From a virus, in the IMG/VR virus record IMGVR_UViG_3300018045_000014, positions 1 to 32,690 of that record: a stretch of 32,690 bases of DNA; one strand, given 5' to 3'. The position numbers and the translations under genes are program-made. A model generated the notes under the pieces. It was not told the DNA's origin. It did not search any database and worked only from the letters and a program-made list of their open reading frames with translations. Positions 9,205-15,725 of the stretch are shown piece by piece (the stretch's first letter is position 1; every line of letters begins with the position of its first letter).

Positions 9205-9297
9205 ATGAAATATATTTGGACGTTTTTAATGACCTTGTCGGTCGGGCTTGTTTTCTTCTGGTTAGCGGTATTTGGCTTCCACGGACTCACCCACTAA
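9205..9297 (+). CDS. possible 30-aa single-pass membrane peptide on the opposite strand
   Basis: An ATG-to-TAA frame of 31 codons lies in the gap between the tape measure and chaperone genes, on the plus strand. The peptide is strongly membrane-like: a short MKYIW start, a roughly 20-residue hydrophobic core (FLMTLSVGLVFFWLAVFGF) and a polar HGLTH end. There is no recognisable Shine-Dalgarno, and all flanking genes run the other way. Part of the effect could be a mirror of the minus-strand frame. It is listed because the hydrophobic pattern is striking, but support is weak. Confidence 0.25.
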   Translation: MKYIWTFLMTLSVGLVFFWLAVFGFHGLTH

Positions 9298-9955
9298 TCA
9301 CGCTGATTAAGCAGCGGCAGTGCCACACGCTCCATCACCATCAATTTGTTGTACAGCGCTTTGTGTTCGCACTTTGGGTAGTTCATGTCCAGTTCTAAGC
9401 GAATGGCGTCGGGCTTGATGCAGTAAAAGACATCTACACCACCGCTCATGCCTATTGCCAGTTGCCTGTCCCATTTGGTAAACAAGGCATGAAACAGATC
9501 CACCGCTTGCGCGTTTTCGTCCAATACCTCAATTTCTGTTTGTTCGGTTTGCTGAAGAATAGGGGCATTGTCTCCAGCCAGATCAATTAACTGTTGCTGC
9601 ACCTCATCCATATCGACTTTCGGTGCAGGCTTAATTAGGGCTTCGGTGACGTCGACGAGATTTTGTCTAGCCCTAGTCGACGTTTCTTTCCCTCGGTGTA
9701 TGCTCTAATAATGGGCAGGCTAATGGTGTCGTCCACTTCAATGACGTCACGGATTTCATCCAGGCTTAACGGCTTGCCGTTGTCGTGCAGCTCAAGGCCT
9801 TTGACGCTTGTGATCAAATCAAGCACTTTGACGTCGTCTTTATCGTTGATCGTCGGCACGCGAAACTGCACTTCTATTTGACCTTTATTGCCTTCATCGT
9901 CAATCAGTTCGACGGTTTCCCAGTGCGTGCGGTTAACATTCAGTTTTACAGGCAT
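9294..9955 (-). CDS. GT: tail assembly chaperone GT fusion made by -1 frameshift
   Basis: The 9294-9611 frame (DUF1799-like, with FHALFTKWDRQLAIGMSGG) is open upstream without a stop as far as the slippery site. It lies in the -1 frame relative to the shorter chaperone. Slipping at 9686-9692 joins 90 codons of G to 130 codons of the T part, giving about 220 aa. In lambda, G and GT coat the tape measure and recruit tail tube protein; GT is made at a few percent of G. The ATG at 9611 is unlikely to be the main start, having no good Shine-Dalgarno. The stop is TAG, followed by about 31 further open codons in the same frame. Confidence 0.8.
9635..9955 (-). CDS. G: tail assembly chaperone G
   Basis: This 106-aa acidic protein (MPVKLNVNRTHWETVELIDDEG start) is encoded between the tail tube gene and the tape measure, the standard place of the lambda gpG-like chaperone. 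AAGGA lies 7 bases before the ATG. The frame ends at 9635, after passing a lambda-type slippery heptamer at codons 88-90. It should bind the tape measure and prevent its aggregation until the tube polymerises. Family assignment rests on position, size and the frameshift arrangement rather than on a motif. Confidence 0.8.
   Translation of the reverse strand: MPVKLNVNRTHWETVELIDDEGNKGQIEVQFRVPTINDKDDVKVLDLITSVKGLELHDNGKPLSLDEIRDVIEVDDTISLPIIRAYTEGKKRRLGLDKISSTSPKP
9686..9692 (-). other. programmed -1 frameshift site GGGAAAG
   Basis: On the minus strand the heptamer GGGAAAG lies in the correct phase (G GGA AAG in the G frame). It is the same slippery heptamer used at the lambda G/GT junction. 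After the slip the -1 frame runs without a stop into the DUF1799-like T part. The heptamer is 17 codons before the G stop. A pure-sequence match, correct phase and the expected gene pair together make this convincing. Confidence 0.85.
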
Positions 9956-10037
9956 TTTGATGTCCTTTAAATGTGAGTTAAATCGGTGTTAAATTCGGTT
10001 GCCAGAACTCGTCCTGGCATCATATTTTTTACGTTAC

Positions 10038-10973
10038 TTACGACTGCGTGATGGTTAAATCTGTATTCGCTGACAGCGGTTTAATGACCGCCGTCATGGA
10101 CACGCTTGCAAATTCACCGTCCCACTCAATGTCCGCGGCTTTCACTTGAATGTTGGGCAGGGCAACAGTAAGCGTTTTATTCGCTTCGTTACCGTGCACG
10201 GCTTGCAGCGCCCCTTCAAAGTTGCCAGAGCCTTTTTTAATGGCATCGACCAGCTGTGCTTCACTTGTGCGGAACGAGATAGAGACCTCACCGTTTCGAC
10301 CCCCAATTTCGACGGACTCGCCTTCTGTATGACGCTCCATATCCACCATAATGCCAGGGTTGATCGACAGCTTACGCATGGCCACCGGCGTGCCAAACAG
10401 AGTTACTTGGGTCGCGACATCGGTCACGCTTTCTGGCACCTTAAAGCTGGAGTAATCCACTCCGCTCAGCGCGGCGGCTTCTTTTGTTGGGTCTTCGTAA
10501 AGTGAGATAAAATCGAACTTAAAACTTGGAACAGCGCCTTGATCGAGATTGATCGTGACACTGCCCCGTGACCCGATAAGACGTTGTTGCAACGCTTTAA
10601 TGCGATAAATCATGGTCAAGGAACTGAAACCATCATCGACAGGGGTGTAAGCGACATCGCTGGCACCCACGACCTCAGCAAACCCACAAGCCATCAACAC
10701 GTCGCCCCAAGCGGGTGGGGTGGCTGCGGTTCCAGAGGTGGCGGCCTCAACACCAAAACTCGTGGTAATTTGACGCGCGGTAGTCACCGCTCCTTGTGCG
10801 CCCATAAAAGACACCACGTTTTTACGGTCTTGGGTTTGTGAGTCCAGCATTTTGACTGATAAGTCTTGTACGAGAATGGCATTGGCTCCCGTTGGGGATG
10901 CCGCCGTACCGTAAGTGCTTTCTAATGCGGCGATCAATGCCTGATTTTGCTTGCGCAGTAATGTCTGTGCCAT
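10038..10973 (-). CDS. phage tail tube protein (siphovirus type)
   Basis: This 311-aa protein starts MAQTLLRKQNQALIAALEST and contains an AASPTGANAILV segment. Repeated beta-strand pairs follow, with RGSVTINLDQGAVPSFKFDF near residue 140 and GGRNGEVSISFRTS near 225, a pattern typical of lambda gpV-like/Hcp-fold tube subunits. A Mu-type contractile tail would show a sheath gene here; none is present, so the tail is predicted to be non-contractile. AAGGAG lies 7 bases before the ATG. It is encoded just before the G/GT chaperones, as expected. Confidence 0.85.
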   Translation of the reverse strand: MAQTLLRKQNQALIAALESTYGTAASPTGANAILVQDLSVKMLDSQTQDRKNVVSFMGAQGAVTTARQITTSFGVEAATSGTAATPPAWGDVLMACGFAEVVGASDVAYTPVDDGFSSLTMIYRIKALQQRLIGSRGSVTINLDQGAVPSFKFDFISLYEDPTKEAAALSGVDYSSFKVPESVTDVATQVTLFGTPVAMRKLSINPGIMVDMERHTEGESVEIGGRNGEVSISFRTSEAQLVDAIKKGSGNFEGALQAVHGNEANKTLTVALPNIQVKAADIEWDGEFASVSMTAVIKPLSANTDLTITQS

Positions 10974-10975
10974 GG

Positions 10976-11188
10976 TTACGCTCCTTTATTCTTTGCGGCT
11001 TGAGCACGCTTTTCAGATTGGGTTAAGCCTGGCTGGGTTTGCGACTGCGGCGTCAGCACCGGTGTGTCATCGTCACCGACCTTATAAGAGCCGCCGCGAT
11101 GGACGTTATCTGCCACTGAACTCGCCCGAACCGGCTCCTCAACCACAGTCGACTTTGTGGCTTTAGTGGTTTCTTTTTTGCCTGTCAT
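10976..11188 (-). CDS. small basic, disordered head-tail region protein
   Basis: This 70-aa protein is low in hydrophobic residues, with a Lys/Thr-rich start (MTGKKETTKATKS) and a Lys/Ala-rich end. It is probably unstructured on its own. GAGGAG lies 8 bases upstream, and the ATGA overlaps the stop of the gp37-like gene. In Mu-type genomes a small gene (gp38 position) lies here between the tail terminator and the main tail gene; I do not recognise a motif that would confirm homology. A structural or assembly role is inferred from position only. Confidence 0.55.
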   Translation of the reverse strand: MTGKKETTKATKSTVVEEPVRASSVADNVHRGGSYKVGDDDTPVLTPQSQTQPGLTQSEKRAQAAKNKGA

Positions 11189-11616
11189 AATAAATTCTCC
11201 TCTGAAATCATTCGTTGTGTGCTAAACCGTTCGATCCAAAACAGTGCGCCATCTGCAAACGTTAATAGCTCCGCGCCGGCTAACACAAAACGGTCATAGC
11301 CCTCGGGTGTCCAGCCAAACAGTTTTTGTCGCACCGCTAGGCGCTTGATTTGCAGAGTTTGTTTGGCATTCTGGCCATCGCGCTCATTAATGGAACGCAC
11401 CCCAATGACTACGCCGTACACTTGTTTTTCCATTTGCACGACCGAACCAATATCTCGAGTCTCTTGTCCTGGCACACTGGATAGTTCGCCCACCCATGCA
11501 CTGGCTTGACCGCTAATTGACTTGGCAGACAGGTCACTCAACGCCACCGAGTCGCTCACGCGATTAAACTGAGTGGTCGCCTCCAGTCGCTGTTGAATTT
11601 GCTGCACCACGTCCAT
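11185..11616 (-). CDS. gp37-like tail terminator / head-tail joining protein
   Basis: This 143-aa protein resembles the Mu gp37 (DUF1834/Gp37) family: an N-terminal helix (VVQQIQQRLEATTQFNRV), a central VYGVVIGVRSINERDG strand pair, and a C-terminal LLTFADGALFWIERFST segment. In this family the protein caps the tail tube and joins it to the head. Start and upstream stop overlap as TAATG. Neighbours are a gp36-like gene upstream and a small gene downstream, which matches Mu head-to-tail order. Confidence 0.75.
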   Translation of the reverse strand: MDVVQQIQQRLEATTQFNRVSDSVALSDLSAKSISGQASAWVGELSSVPGQETRDIGSVVQMEKQVYGVVIGVRSINERDGQNAKQTLQIKRLAVRQKLFGWTPEGYDRFVLAGAELLTFADGALFWIERFSTQRMISEENLL

Positions 11617-12038
11617 TAAATAAACTCGCTTGACTCAGTGCGACGCCACACTGAGGCATCAGAGTGCATCTGTGACGTGGCTTCGTTGCTTGAGGCTTCG
11701 TTGCCGTCCGCCGCAATTCCCAGTTTGATATGTCCTTTCGCGACCTTGTCTAAGAAACTAAGCGCCTCGGTGTAAGCGTTTTTCACTTCCTCCGTGGGCT
11801 TATTGTCATACAGATAGTAACGCGCCATATTGCACGCCAAACGGTTGAGCACCTTGGGCACCGGATTTAACGGCAACGCATAGCGCCCACCCAAATAGGC
11901 TTCTATCTCTGCGGCCGCGTCCTCAATGGCTTGGTTAAGTTCCGCCAAATCCACCGCACTGCCACCGGGGTTGGTCAAATCAATCAACTCCCAACTTTCA
12001 AATCGGGTTTGCATGTCGTCGGCGGTGCAGTAAGTCAT
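11616..12038 (-). CDS. gp36-like head completion protein (DUF1320)
   Basis: This 140-aa protein starts MTYCTADDMQTRF. It has the DUF1320 core: an AELNQAIEDAAAEIEAYLGGRYALPL helix-loop (about residues 33-58) and then an RLACNMARYYLYDN helix. Members of this Mu gp36 family are small helical connector or head-completion proteins. The start overlaps the upstream stop as TAATG. The C-terminal 30 residues are Ser/Ala-rich and may be flexible. Confidence 0.85.
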   Translation of the reverse strand: MTYCTADDMQTRFESWELIDLTNPGGSAVDLAELNQAIEDAAAEIEAYLGGRYALPLNPVPKVLNRLACNMARYYLYDNKPTEEVKNAYTEALSFLDKVAKGHIKLGIAADGNEASSNEATSQMHSDASVWRRTESSEFI

Positions 12039-12322
12039 TATTTAGCGCTCCCAGAAACTGGCTTGGAAGACGGCTTTGAACCCGGCTTAGAACCCGTTTC
12101 AGCAGCGGGTTTTTTTGACGGTGGTGGCGGTGCCTGGTCTGCATCCTCAGGCGTCACGACTTCCACGTTGACTTCCACGTTGAGTTTCGGTTCGGCTTGT
12201 AATTGCTTGAGCTGAATCTCGTCCACCTCCAGTGTTTTCACCTCACCTTCAACAAACTTGTGGCCAGCACGATAGAAATGCGCCACGCCTTTGTCTTTTA
12301 AAGTGACCTTAATCGTTGTCAT
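12038..12322 (-). CDS. HI1506-related small head protein
   Basis: This 94-aa protein has a compact N-terminal part (MTTIKVTLKDKGVAHFYRAGHKF, then VDEIQLKQLQAEP), like the HI1506-related proteins of Mu-like prophages, which cover a short beta domain with a RAG/F motif. The last 40 residues are low complexity, with a run of prolines and repeated SKPGSKPSSKP, probably a flexible tail. It lies between the major head protein and the gp36-like protein. A head-surface or connector function is inferred from position. Confidence 0.65.
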   Translation of the reverse strand: MTTIKVTLKDKGVAHFYRAGHKFVEGEVKTLEVDEIQLKQLQAEPKLNVEVNVEVVTPEDADQAPPPPSKKPAAETGSKPGSKPSSKPVSGSAK

Positions 12323-12339
12323 AACGTTCTCCTGTTCGA

Positions 12340-12355
12340 GTCAGGCGAGCCTGAC
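12340..12355 (-). other. intercistronic hairpin
   Basis: GTCAGGC and GCCTGAC flank two bases, giving a perfect inverted repeat about 18 bases upstream of the HI1506-like start. No T-tract follows on the minus strand, so it is more likely an mRNA processing or stability element at the 3' side of the highly expressed major head gene than a terminator. The 85-base gap holds no ORF. Confidence 0.5.
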
Positions 12356-12407
12356 CCTACCATTTAGATGTGCATTTGGATGTTGGCTTGGATCTGAGCT
12401 TGATCAC

Positions 12408-13316
12408 TTACGCCAAGTAATCCGAATAAATGATCTCGACTTTCTTATACAAAGGGTTGGTACCGCCGTTAGCGAGTTTCTCTGTCAAGAACAGCTCTTC
12501 AGCCGCCACTAAGTTCGAGGCACCCACGACAATTTGCGTTGGCTTAATGCCCATTGGCTTGCCGCCATCGGCTTTGAAGGCCATCATGGCTGCACGACAA
12601 ACATTGAAGTTTTCCGCGCTCAGGGCTTCTTTTGAGGCAAACGCTTGCTGCCACAAACCAAAACCAACATTGCCACGAGAGTCGGCACCAAATCGGAACT
12701 CGTTGCTCATAAACACCGATTCATCATCCAATTTGGTCATGGCCGTGAACACCGGCTTTTTACGCTCTTGATAGATAATCGGCTTAATGGCACGCGACCC
12801 ATCAATTAAGAACCAGGGTGCCGCCGTGCCCGTGCCAGCCTGAATATTAGAGACAGACGTATCTGCCCCTGATCCATCATGTTCAGCATTCACAGGGTGA
12901 TCGGTATCAAAGAAGTACTGGCCGTCGTAGCAAGTCGTTGTGAAGCCCGCTGCCAATAACAACCACACCAACTCGCCCGGATGGCGCGCCATTTGCGCAC
13001 CCGTTTCGGTCATAATCGAGTCAAACTGACCCAGTTGATCGTCCTCAATCTGGGTGCGCTTCACACCCACGGTGACCTCAAACTCTTTATTGGCAATCGC
13101 GTAGCTGTGCTCTTTGAGGTTATTGATGACACGATCACCGGTCCATTCGCGCACATTCGGCATTTGCCCCAACCATCCAAACGTGTTGCTGGCCGTTGAA
13201 GATGGCACGACCATGGTGATGGCTTCGTGATTGGTTTCGGCTAACTTAAAGCCGTCTTGGTAAAGTTTGCTAAAACCGGTGCGTAACGCCTGTAGGCTGG
13301 CATTGGTAATAATCAT
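12408..13316 (-). CDS. T: Mu gpT-like major head (capsid) protein
   Basis: This 302-aa protein matches Mu gpT from end to end: MIITNASLQALRTGFSKLYQDG start, FGWLGQMPNVREWTGDR near residue 46, VKRTQIEDDQLGQF near 83, and YFFDTDHPVN near 135. It forms the icosahedral shell. AAGGAG lies 7 bases before the ATG, which overlaps the stop of gene I (ATGA). It follows the protease/scaffold gene, as in Mu. Confidence 0.95.
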   Translation of the reverse strand: MIITNASLQALRTGFSKLYQDGFKLAETNHEAITMVVPSSTASNTFGWLGQMPNVREWTGDRVINNLKEHSYAIANKEFEVTVGVKRTQIEDDQLGQFDSIMTETGAQMARHPGELVWLLLAAGFTTTCYDGQYFFDTDHPVNAEHDGSGADTSVSNIQAGTGTAAPWFLIDGSRAIKPIIYQERKKPVFTAMTKLDDESVFMSNEFRFGADSRGNVGFGLWQQAFASKEALSAENFNVCRAAMMAFKADGGKPMGIKPTQIVVGASNLVAAEELFLTEKLANGGTNPLYKKVEIIYSDYLA

Positions 13317-13840
13317 GCGTGATCTCCTTGTTCAGATTTAAGGTGAGCCATGTATTCGGCTTCTGGAATGCCTAACAGACTGGCCGCTTGCTTTTGCTCT
13401 GCACTCAACGCCGCTGTTTTTTCTGGTGGGGTTTCCCCGGCATCAATCTGTTTTGCAGAGAGCGCCGCCATCGGTTGACGCAATTGAATGTGTTGAGTCA
13501 GTGACGCCATATTGGACTTACCCAAATTAATCGCCCACGCTTTTTCAGCAGGCCGCAGTAAGCTGTCAGCAATGGCTTTGTCCACCACGGTTTCCACATT
13601 CTGTGCCGCCTGTTGTTGTGTCAGAGCCGCCAGTTGGGTATTGGCTTCCTGATAAAGCTCAATGGGCACGTATTTGGCCGGGTCAGGATCCGCATCGACC
13701 TTGGCCGTTAAAGCGGCAATTTGTTTATTGGCGTCGTCCGCTTGACCTGCTTTATCTTGAATTACGGTTAACGCCGCCACGGCTTCGGCTTCGTTTGCCG
13801 TTTCTGGCAGGCCAAGTTTGGCCAAGAGTGCTTTCCACAT
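13313..13840 (-). CDS. Z: nested scaffold protein gpZ
   Basis: Within gene I an in-frame ATG at 13840 is preceded by AAGGAG at 6-base spacing, a better ribosome site than most starts in this window. Translation from here gives 175 aa (MWKALLAKLGLPETANEAEA start), rich in Ala, Gln and Glu and predicted helical. In Mu, gene Z is exactly such an internal restart of I and makes the scaffold. The start lies at the border between the protease domain and the helical part. Confidence 0.8.
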   Translation of the reverse strand: MWKALLAKLGLPETANEAEAVAALTVIQDKAGQADDANKQIAALTAKVDADPDPAKYVPIELYQEANTQLAALTQQQAAQNVETVVDKAIADSLLRPAEKAWAINLGKSNMASLTQHIQLRQPMAALSAKQIDAGETPPEKTAALSAEQKQAASLLGIPEAEYMAHLKSEQGDHA

Positions 13841-14395
13841 GGTTTTCTCCTTAGGATTCGCAAGGTGTGTGAATTGTTCAAAGGTCAAACTGGCAAGACT
13901 TTGCATACCATCCAGACCCGGGGAGTTAGTCAAAGCCGCCATTTGCATGGTGAGCAGGTGGCCGGTTTGAGGTTCGTAGGTAAAGACAGGGGAGAGATAA
14001 CGATATTCGCCATTGAGAATGGCTTGCTCTGCTTGCGGTGTCCATTTGACATCGATGGCAAATAAACCCTGGCCTTCACGCCAATCAAGATGTTTAAACC
14101 AACCCGCCGCAGGGGCAGGCTGACCGTTTTTTTCTTTGTGAAGCGTTTGGTGTTCGTAATCAATGACGAGTTCATTGACCATGGCACTGGTTTGTGTCTT
14201 GAGAACGGTTGCCAAACTGGCATCGATATACCAGCCTTGATCGGCATCCGCCGGACGGCCATCGACCGCACGAAAATAACCGGCCGGAGTCAGCTGAATG
14301 TCAGTTGGAACTTGCTTAGGTACTGCGCTATCGCCTGGAAGTAACTCCAGAGACAGGCAAGCAATGGCAATGTTGTGAGGTGTTTTCTGTGTCAT
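13313..14395 (-). CDS. I: Mu gpI-like head maturation protease with scaffold domain
   Basis: This 360-aa protein carries the Mu-like protease domain (about residues 10-180) with VNELVIDYEHQTL (probable catalytic His) and AALTNSPGLDGM (probable active-site segment). A helical Ala/Gln-rich scaffold part follows. It trims head proteins during capsid maturation. It is the first gene after a late-promoter-like block, and its Shine-Dalgarno and ATG are inside a strong hairpin that also occurs before the lys-position gene. A nested scaffold gene Z starts in frame at 13840. Confidence 0.92.
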   Translation of the reverse strand: MTQKTPHNIAIACLSLELLPGDSAVPKQVPTDIQLTPAGYFRAVDGRPADADQGWYIDASLATVLKTQTSAMVNELVIDYEHQTLHKEKNGQPAPAAGWFKHLDWREGQGLFAIDVKWTPQAEQAILNGEYRYLSPVFTYEPQTGHLLTMQMAALTNSPGLDGMQSLASLTFEQFTHLANPKEKTMWKALLAKLGLPETANEAEAVAALTVIQDKAGQADDANKQIAALTAKVDADPDPAKYVPIELYQEANTQLAALTQQQAAQNVETVVDKAIADSLLRPAEKAWAINLGKSNMASLTQHIQLRQPMAALSAKQIDAGETPPEKTAALSAEQKQAASLLGIPEAEYMAHLKSEQGDHA

Positions 14396-14415
14396 GCCTC
14401 CAGTGTAGAGGCATG
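14393..14415 (-). promoter_or_regulatory. hairpin burying the Shine-Dalgarno and start codon of gene I
   Basis: CATGCCTC at 14393-14400 and GAGGCATG at 14408-14415 are perfect 8-bp arms around 7 bases. In RNA the stem can extend by U-G and A-U pairs to 10 bp with a CAC loop. One arm holds both the GGAGG ribosome site and the AUG of gene I. The core from 14395 to 14413 recurs before the lys-position gene at 22658. Translation of I should therefore be restricted unless the stem is opened. Confidence 0.75.
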
Positions 14416-14453
14416 GTTAGAAAGGTGAGTTTCAAGGGTTTGACAAGGTTTAT
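14413..14453 (-). promoter_or_regulatory. PI-like late promoter / activator site
   Basis: Minus-strand AAACCTTGTCAAA followed by CTTGAAACTCA aligns without gaps to the block upstream of 22658 (AAACCTTGTTAAA, CTTGAAATTCA). The CTTG cores are one helical turn apart. There is no good sigma70 -10, which fits an activator-dependent promoter. In Mu, the C protein activates Plys and PI, which stand before the same two operons. The activator here would be Mor or an unlisted C-like protein. Exact boundaries and the start site are not known. Confidence 0.6.
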
Positions 14454-14572
14454 CTCAACGGGATGTTTTCGACTAAAGCCTGAGCGGCATGGTTCTCGAT
14501 GATATTTCCTCCTACCTCCATCAAAGCTTAATTCGTCTAAAACATCATTCCAACTAGGTATTAATCTAAGTT

Positions 14573-14776
14573 CTATTTATGTTGAGGTAAGAGGAAGTCT
14601 GGCTTTGAGGTGCCTGTAGTATTATTTGAATAATAAACAGGATCGTTTCTTAGTAATGTGACTTGTTGAAAAGTCCCAGCAAATTGAGTGGCATCTTTTT
14701 GGGCATTTCCTGTATCTGGGTAAGCAGGAAATTCATTGATTTTGAAAAACGCTCTCATTTCTTTTTCATAATCCAT
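14573..14776 (-). CDS. hypothetical 67-aa protein between G and I
   Basis: This 67-aa protein (MDYEKEMRAFFKINEFPAYP start, PDFLLPQHK end) has no recognised family and no membrane segment. It is preceded by GGGGTGA at a usable distance. The surrounding DNA is clearly more AT-rich than the head genes on either side. In Mu, genes G and I are neighbours with only the PI promoter between, so this gene is an addition and may be a moron. Confidence 0.5.
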   Translation of the reverse strand: MDYEKEMRAFFKINEFPAYPDTGNAQKDATQFAGTFQQVTLLRNDPVYYSNNTTGTSKPDFLLPQHK

Positions 14777-14969
14777 AAATCACCCCAATCCAATTCGTTA
14801 ATGAAAAACATTAAAATACTAAAGTGAACTTTACTAAGGTTTCCACAAAGAAACAAACTTTGTGTGTAACCCGTTTAAATTCCTCGTCAAATGTTTAACT
14901 ATTTTCACTTAACCCATTTGCCGCCAAAACAAATAAAACCGCTCAGATCGCTTTATTTTGGCTCAAGCC
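14777..14969. other. AT-rich noncoding gap before the 67-aa gene
   Basis: No ORF is supportable here. On the minus strand CACAAAG and CTTTGTG form a 7-bp inverted repeat around TTTGTTT (near 14846-14866). Next comes AAACCTTAGTAAAG, whose first bases and AAA spacing resemble the two late-promoter blocks (AAACCTTGT-AAA). It could be a third, weaker activator site for the 67-aa gene. No clear intrinsic terminator follows gpG. Confidence 0.3.
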
Positions 14970-15449
14970 TTATTTGAGTTGGGTGTCGATAAAGTGGGCG
15001 AGGTTGTCGAGGATTTCGGCTTCGTCTTGGGCGCTCAATCCAATAAACGGACGGGCGGGGATATTGCCCCACGGGATAGGACCTTTGCGCTTGGTGCGAC
15101 CGAATGCGCCTTGTTTGGCACCGAACTGCATGGTGGCGGCGTATTTACGATCTGAACCAAATTCCACGCCGCTACCGCCATTGACCAATTGATACGCCAG
15201 CTCTCGGTGCAGATCACCGTGCTCAATCAAGATCTTATCTTTGTTTTTCTTTTTGCGTTTAAGCGTGACCGGTGAAAGCGGTGCAAAAGGCTTGCCCTCG
15301 ACATCCACACCGGCTTCAAGGCGATCACGGGTGTTGTTGAGCAGGGTTTCCCCAACTCCCCCTAGTGCCTCAGCCATATCGAGATCGGCTAAGTTATTGA
15401 GCGCGTCTCTCACGCGCTTGTCGTCAACGGTAACCTTAATGCCTGCCAT
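14970..15449 (-). CDS. G: gpG-like virion morphogenesis / tail completion protein
   Basis: This 159-aa protein belongs to the phage virion morphogenesis family (Mu gpG, P2 gpS-like). It has a helical N-terminus with an ALNNLADLDMAEALGGVGE segment and a KPFAPLSPVTLKRKKKNKDKIL segment near residue 52. ILIEHGDLHRELAYQ is followed by VEFGSDRKYAATMQFGAKQG, and the end has IPARPFIGLS. The family acts in head or tail completion. Its start at 15449 is next to the divergent promoter of the plus-strand RNA gene, which is 1 base away. Confidence 0.9.
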   Translation of the reverse strand: MAGIKVTVDDKRVRDALNNLADLDMAEALGGVGETLLNNTRDRLEAGVDVEGKPFAPLSPVTLKRKKKNKDKILIEHGDLHRELAYQLVNGGSGVEFGSDRKYAATMQFGAKQGAFGRTKRKGPIPWGNIPARPFIGLSAQDEAEILDNLAHFIDTQLK

Positions 15450-15478
15450 TTGAGTTCCCTGTGTAATTGATCTATAAT
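15450..15478 (+). promoter_or_regulatory. sigma70-type promoter on the plus strand
   Basis: TTGAGT at 15450-15455, a 17-base spacer, and a perfect TATAAT at 15473-15478. It points away from the phage operon direction, and no other plus-strand gene of any size follows. The predicted transcription start is near 15485. It needs no activator by its sequence, so it should be active in the lysogen. Confidence 0.75.
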
Positions 15479-15484
15479 GAAATT

Positions 15485-15725
15485 CTTCGGGGTTGAACTG
15501 CTGAGTGACTGACCACTGTGAAGCAAACTAACCGTCGGCGGTGCCTGTCAGTGGGCGCATAGCCCTTATTCCTCTCTTTCCTCACTCAGAATCAACTGCC
15601 CCATTCTTTCTTTATTTAGCTGTTTTGGTTAAGATAACAATATAGGCAGTGCTTCTGCCCAGTGCATGCGGTACAACGCGTGACTGAACTCAAAGGCCGC
15701 TTGACTCGTTCAGCGGCCTTTTTTT
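15485..15725 (+). ncRNA. structured noncoding RNA on the opposite strand of the late operon
   Basis: This is a transcription unit of about 240 nt between a sigma70-like promoter and an intrinsic terminator, with no usable ORF. A long interrupted stem pairs 15489-15492 with 15599-15602, 15493-15496 with 15592-15595, 15501-15508 with 15582-15589 (8 bp), and 15513-15518 with 15549-15554. An ACCG-TCGG-CGGT tetraloop hairpin lies at 15531-15542. A pyrimidine-rich linker (about 15601-15620) follows. Then come a GGCAG/CTGCC hairpin, a CAGT-CATGCG/CGCGTG-ACTG hairpin (15660-15686) and the terminator. I do not recognise an Rfam family. In Mu, F and G are adjacent, so this looks like an inserted moron. 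Confidence 0.7.
15692..15725 (+). terminator. rho-independent terminator of the plus-strand RNA
   Basis: AAAGGCCGCT at 15692-15701 pairs with AGCGGCCTTT at 15712-15721 around a 10-base loop, followed by a run of seven T (15719-15725). The T-run is on the plus strand only; the minus strand has just TTT after the stem, so it may weakly affect transcription leaving MuF. The last bases overlap the MuF stop codon. Confidence 0.88.

Noticed and set aside
13313-13840. Treating the GTTTAAAC octamers as a phage-wide signal
   Set aside because: Besides the pair near 30441-30483, copies occur inside coding sequence near 14091 and 21065, without any common context.
14396-14572. Open minus-strand frame reading WNDVLDELSF and continuing toward gene I
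   Set aside because: No start codon or ribosome site, and it runs through the late-promoter block. It might be a gene remnant, but nothing recognisable supports that.
15485-15725. 6S RNA or other housekeeping RNA
   Set aside because: The long rod-like stem recalls 6S, but the length of the stem, the sequence and the extra hairpins do not match what I know of 6S. It lies in a phage operon.
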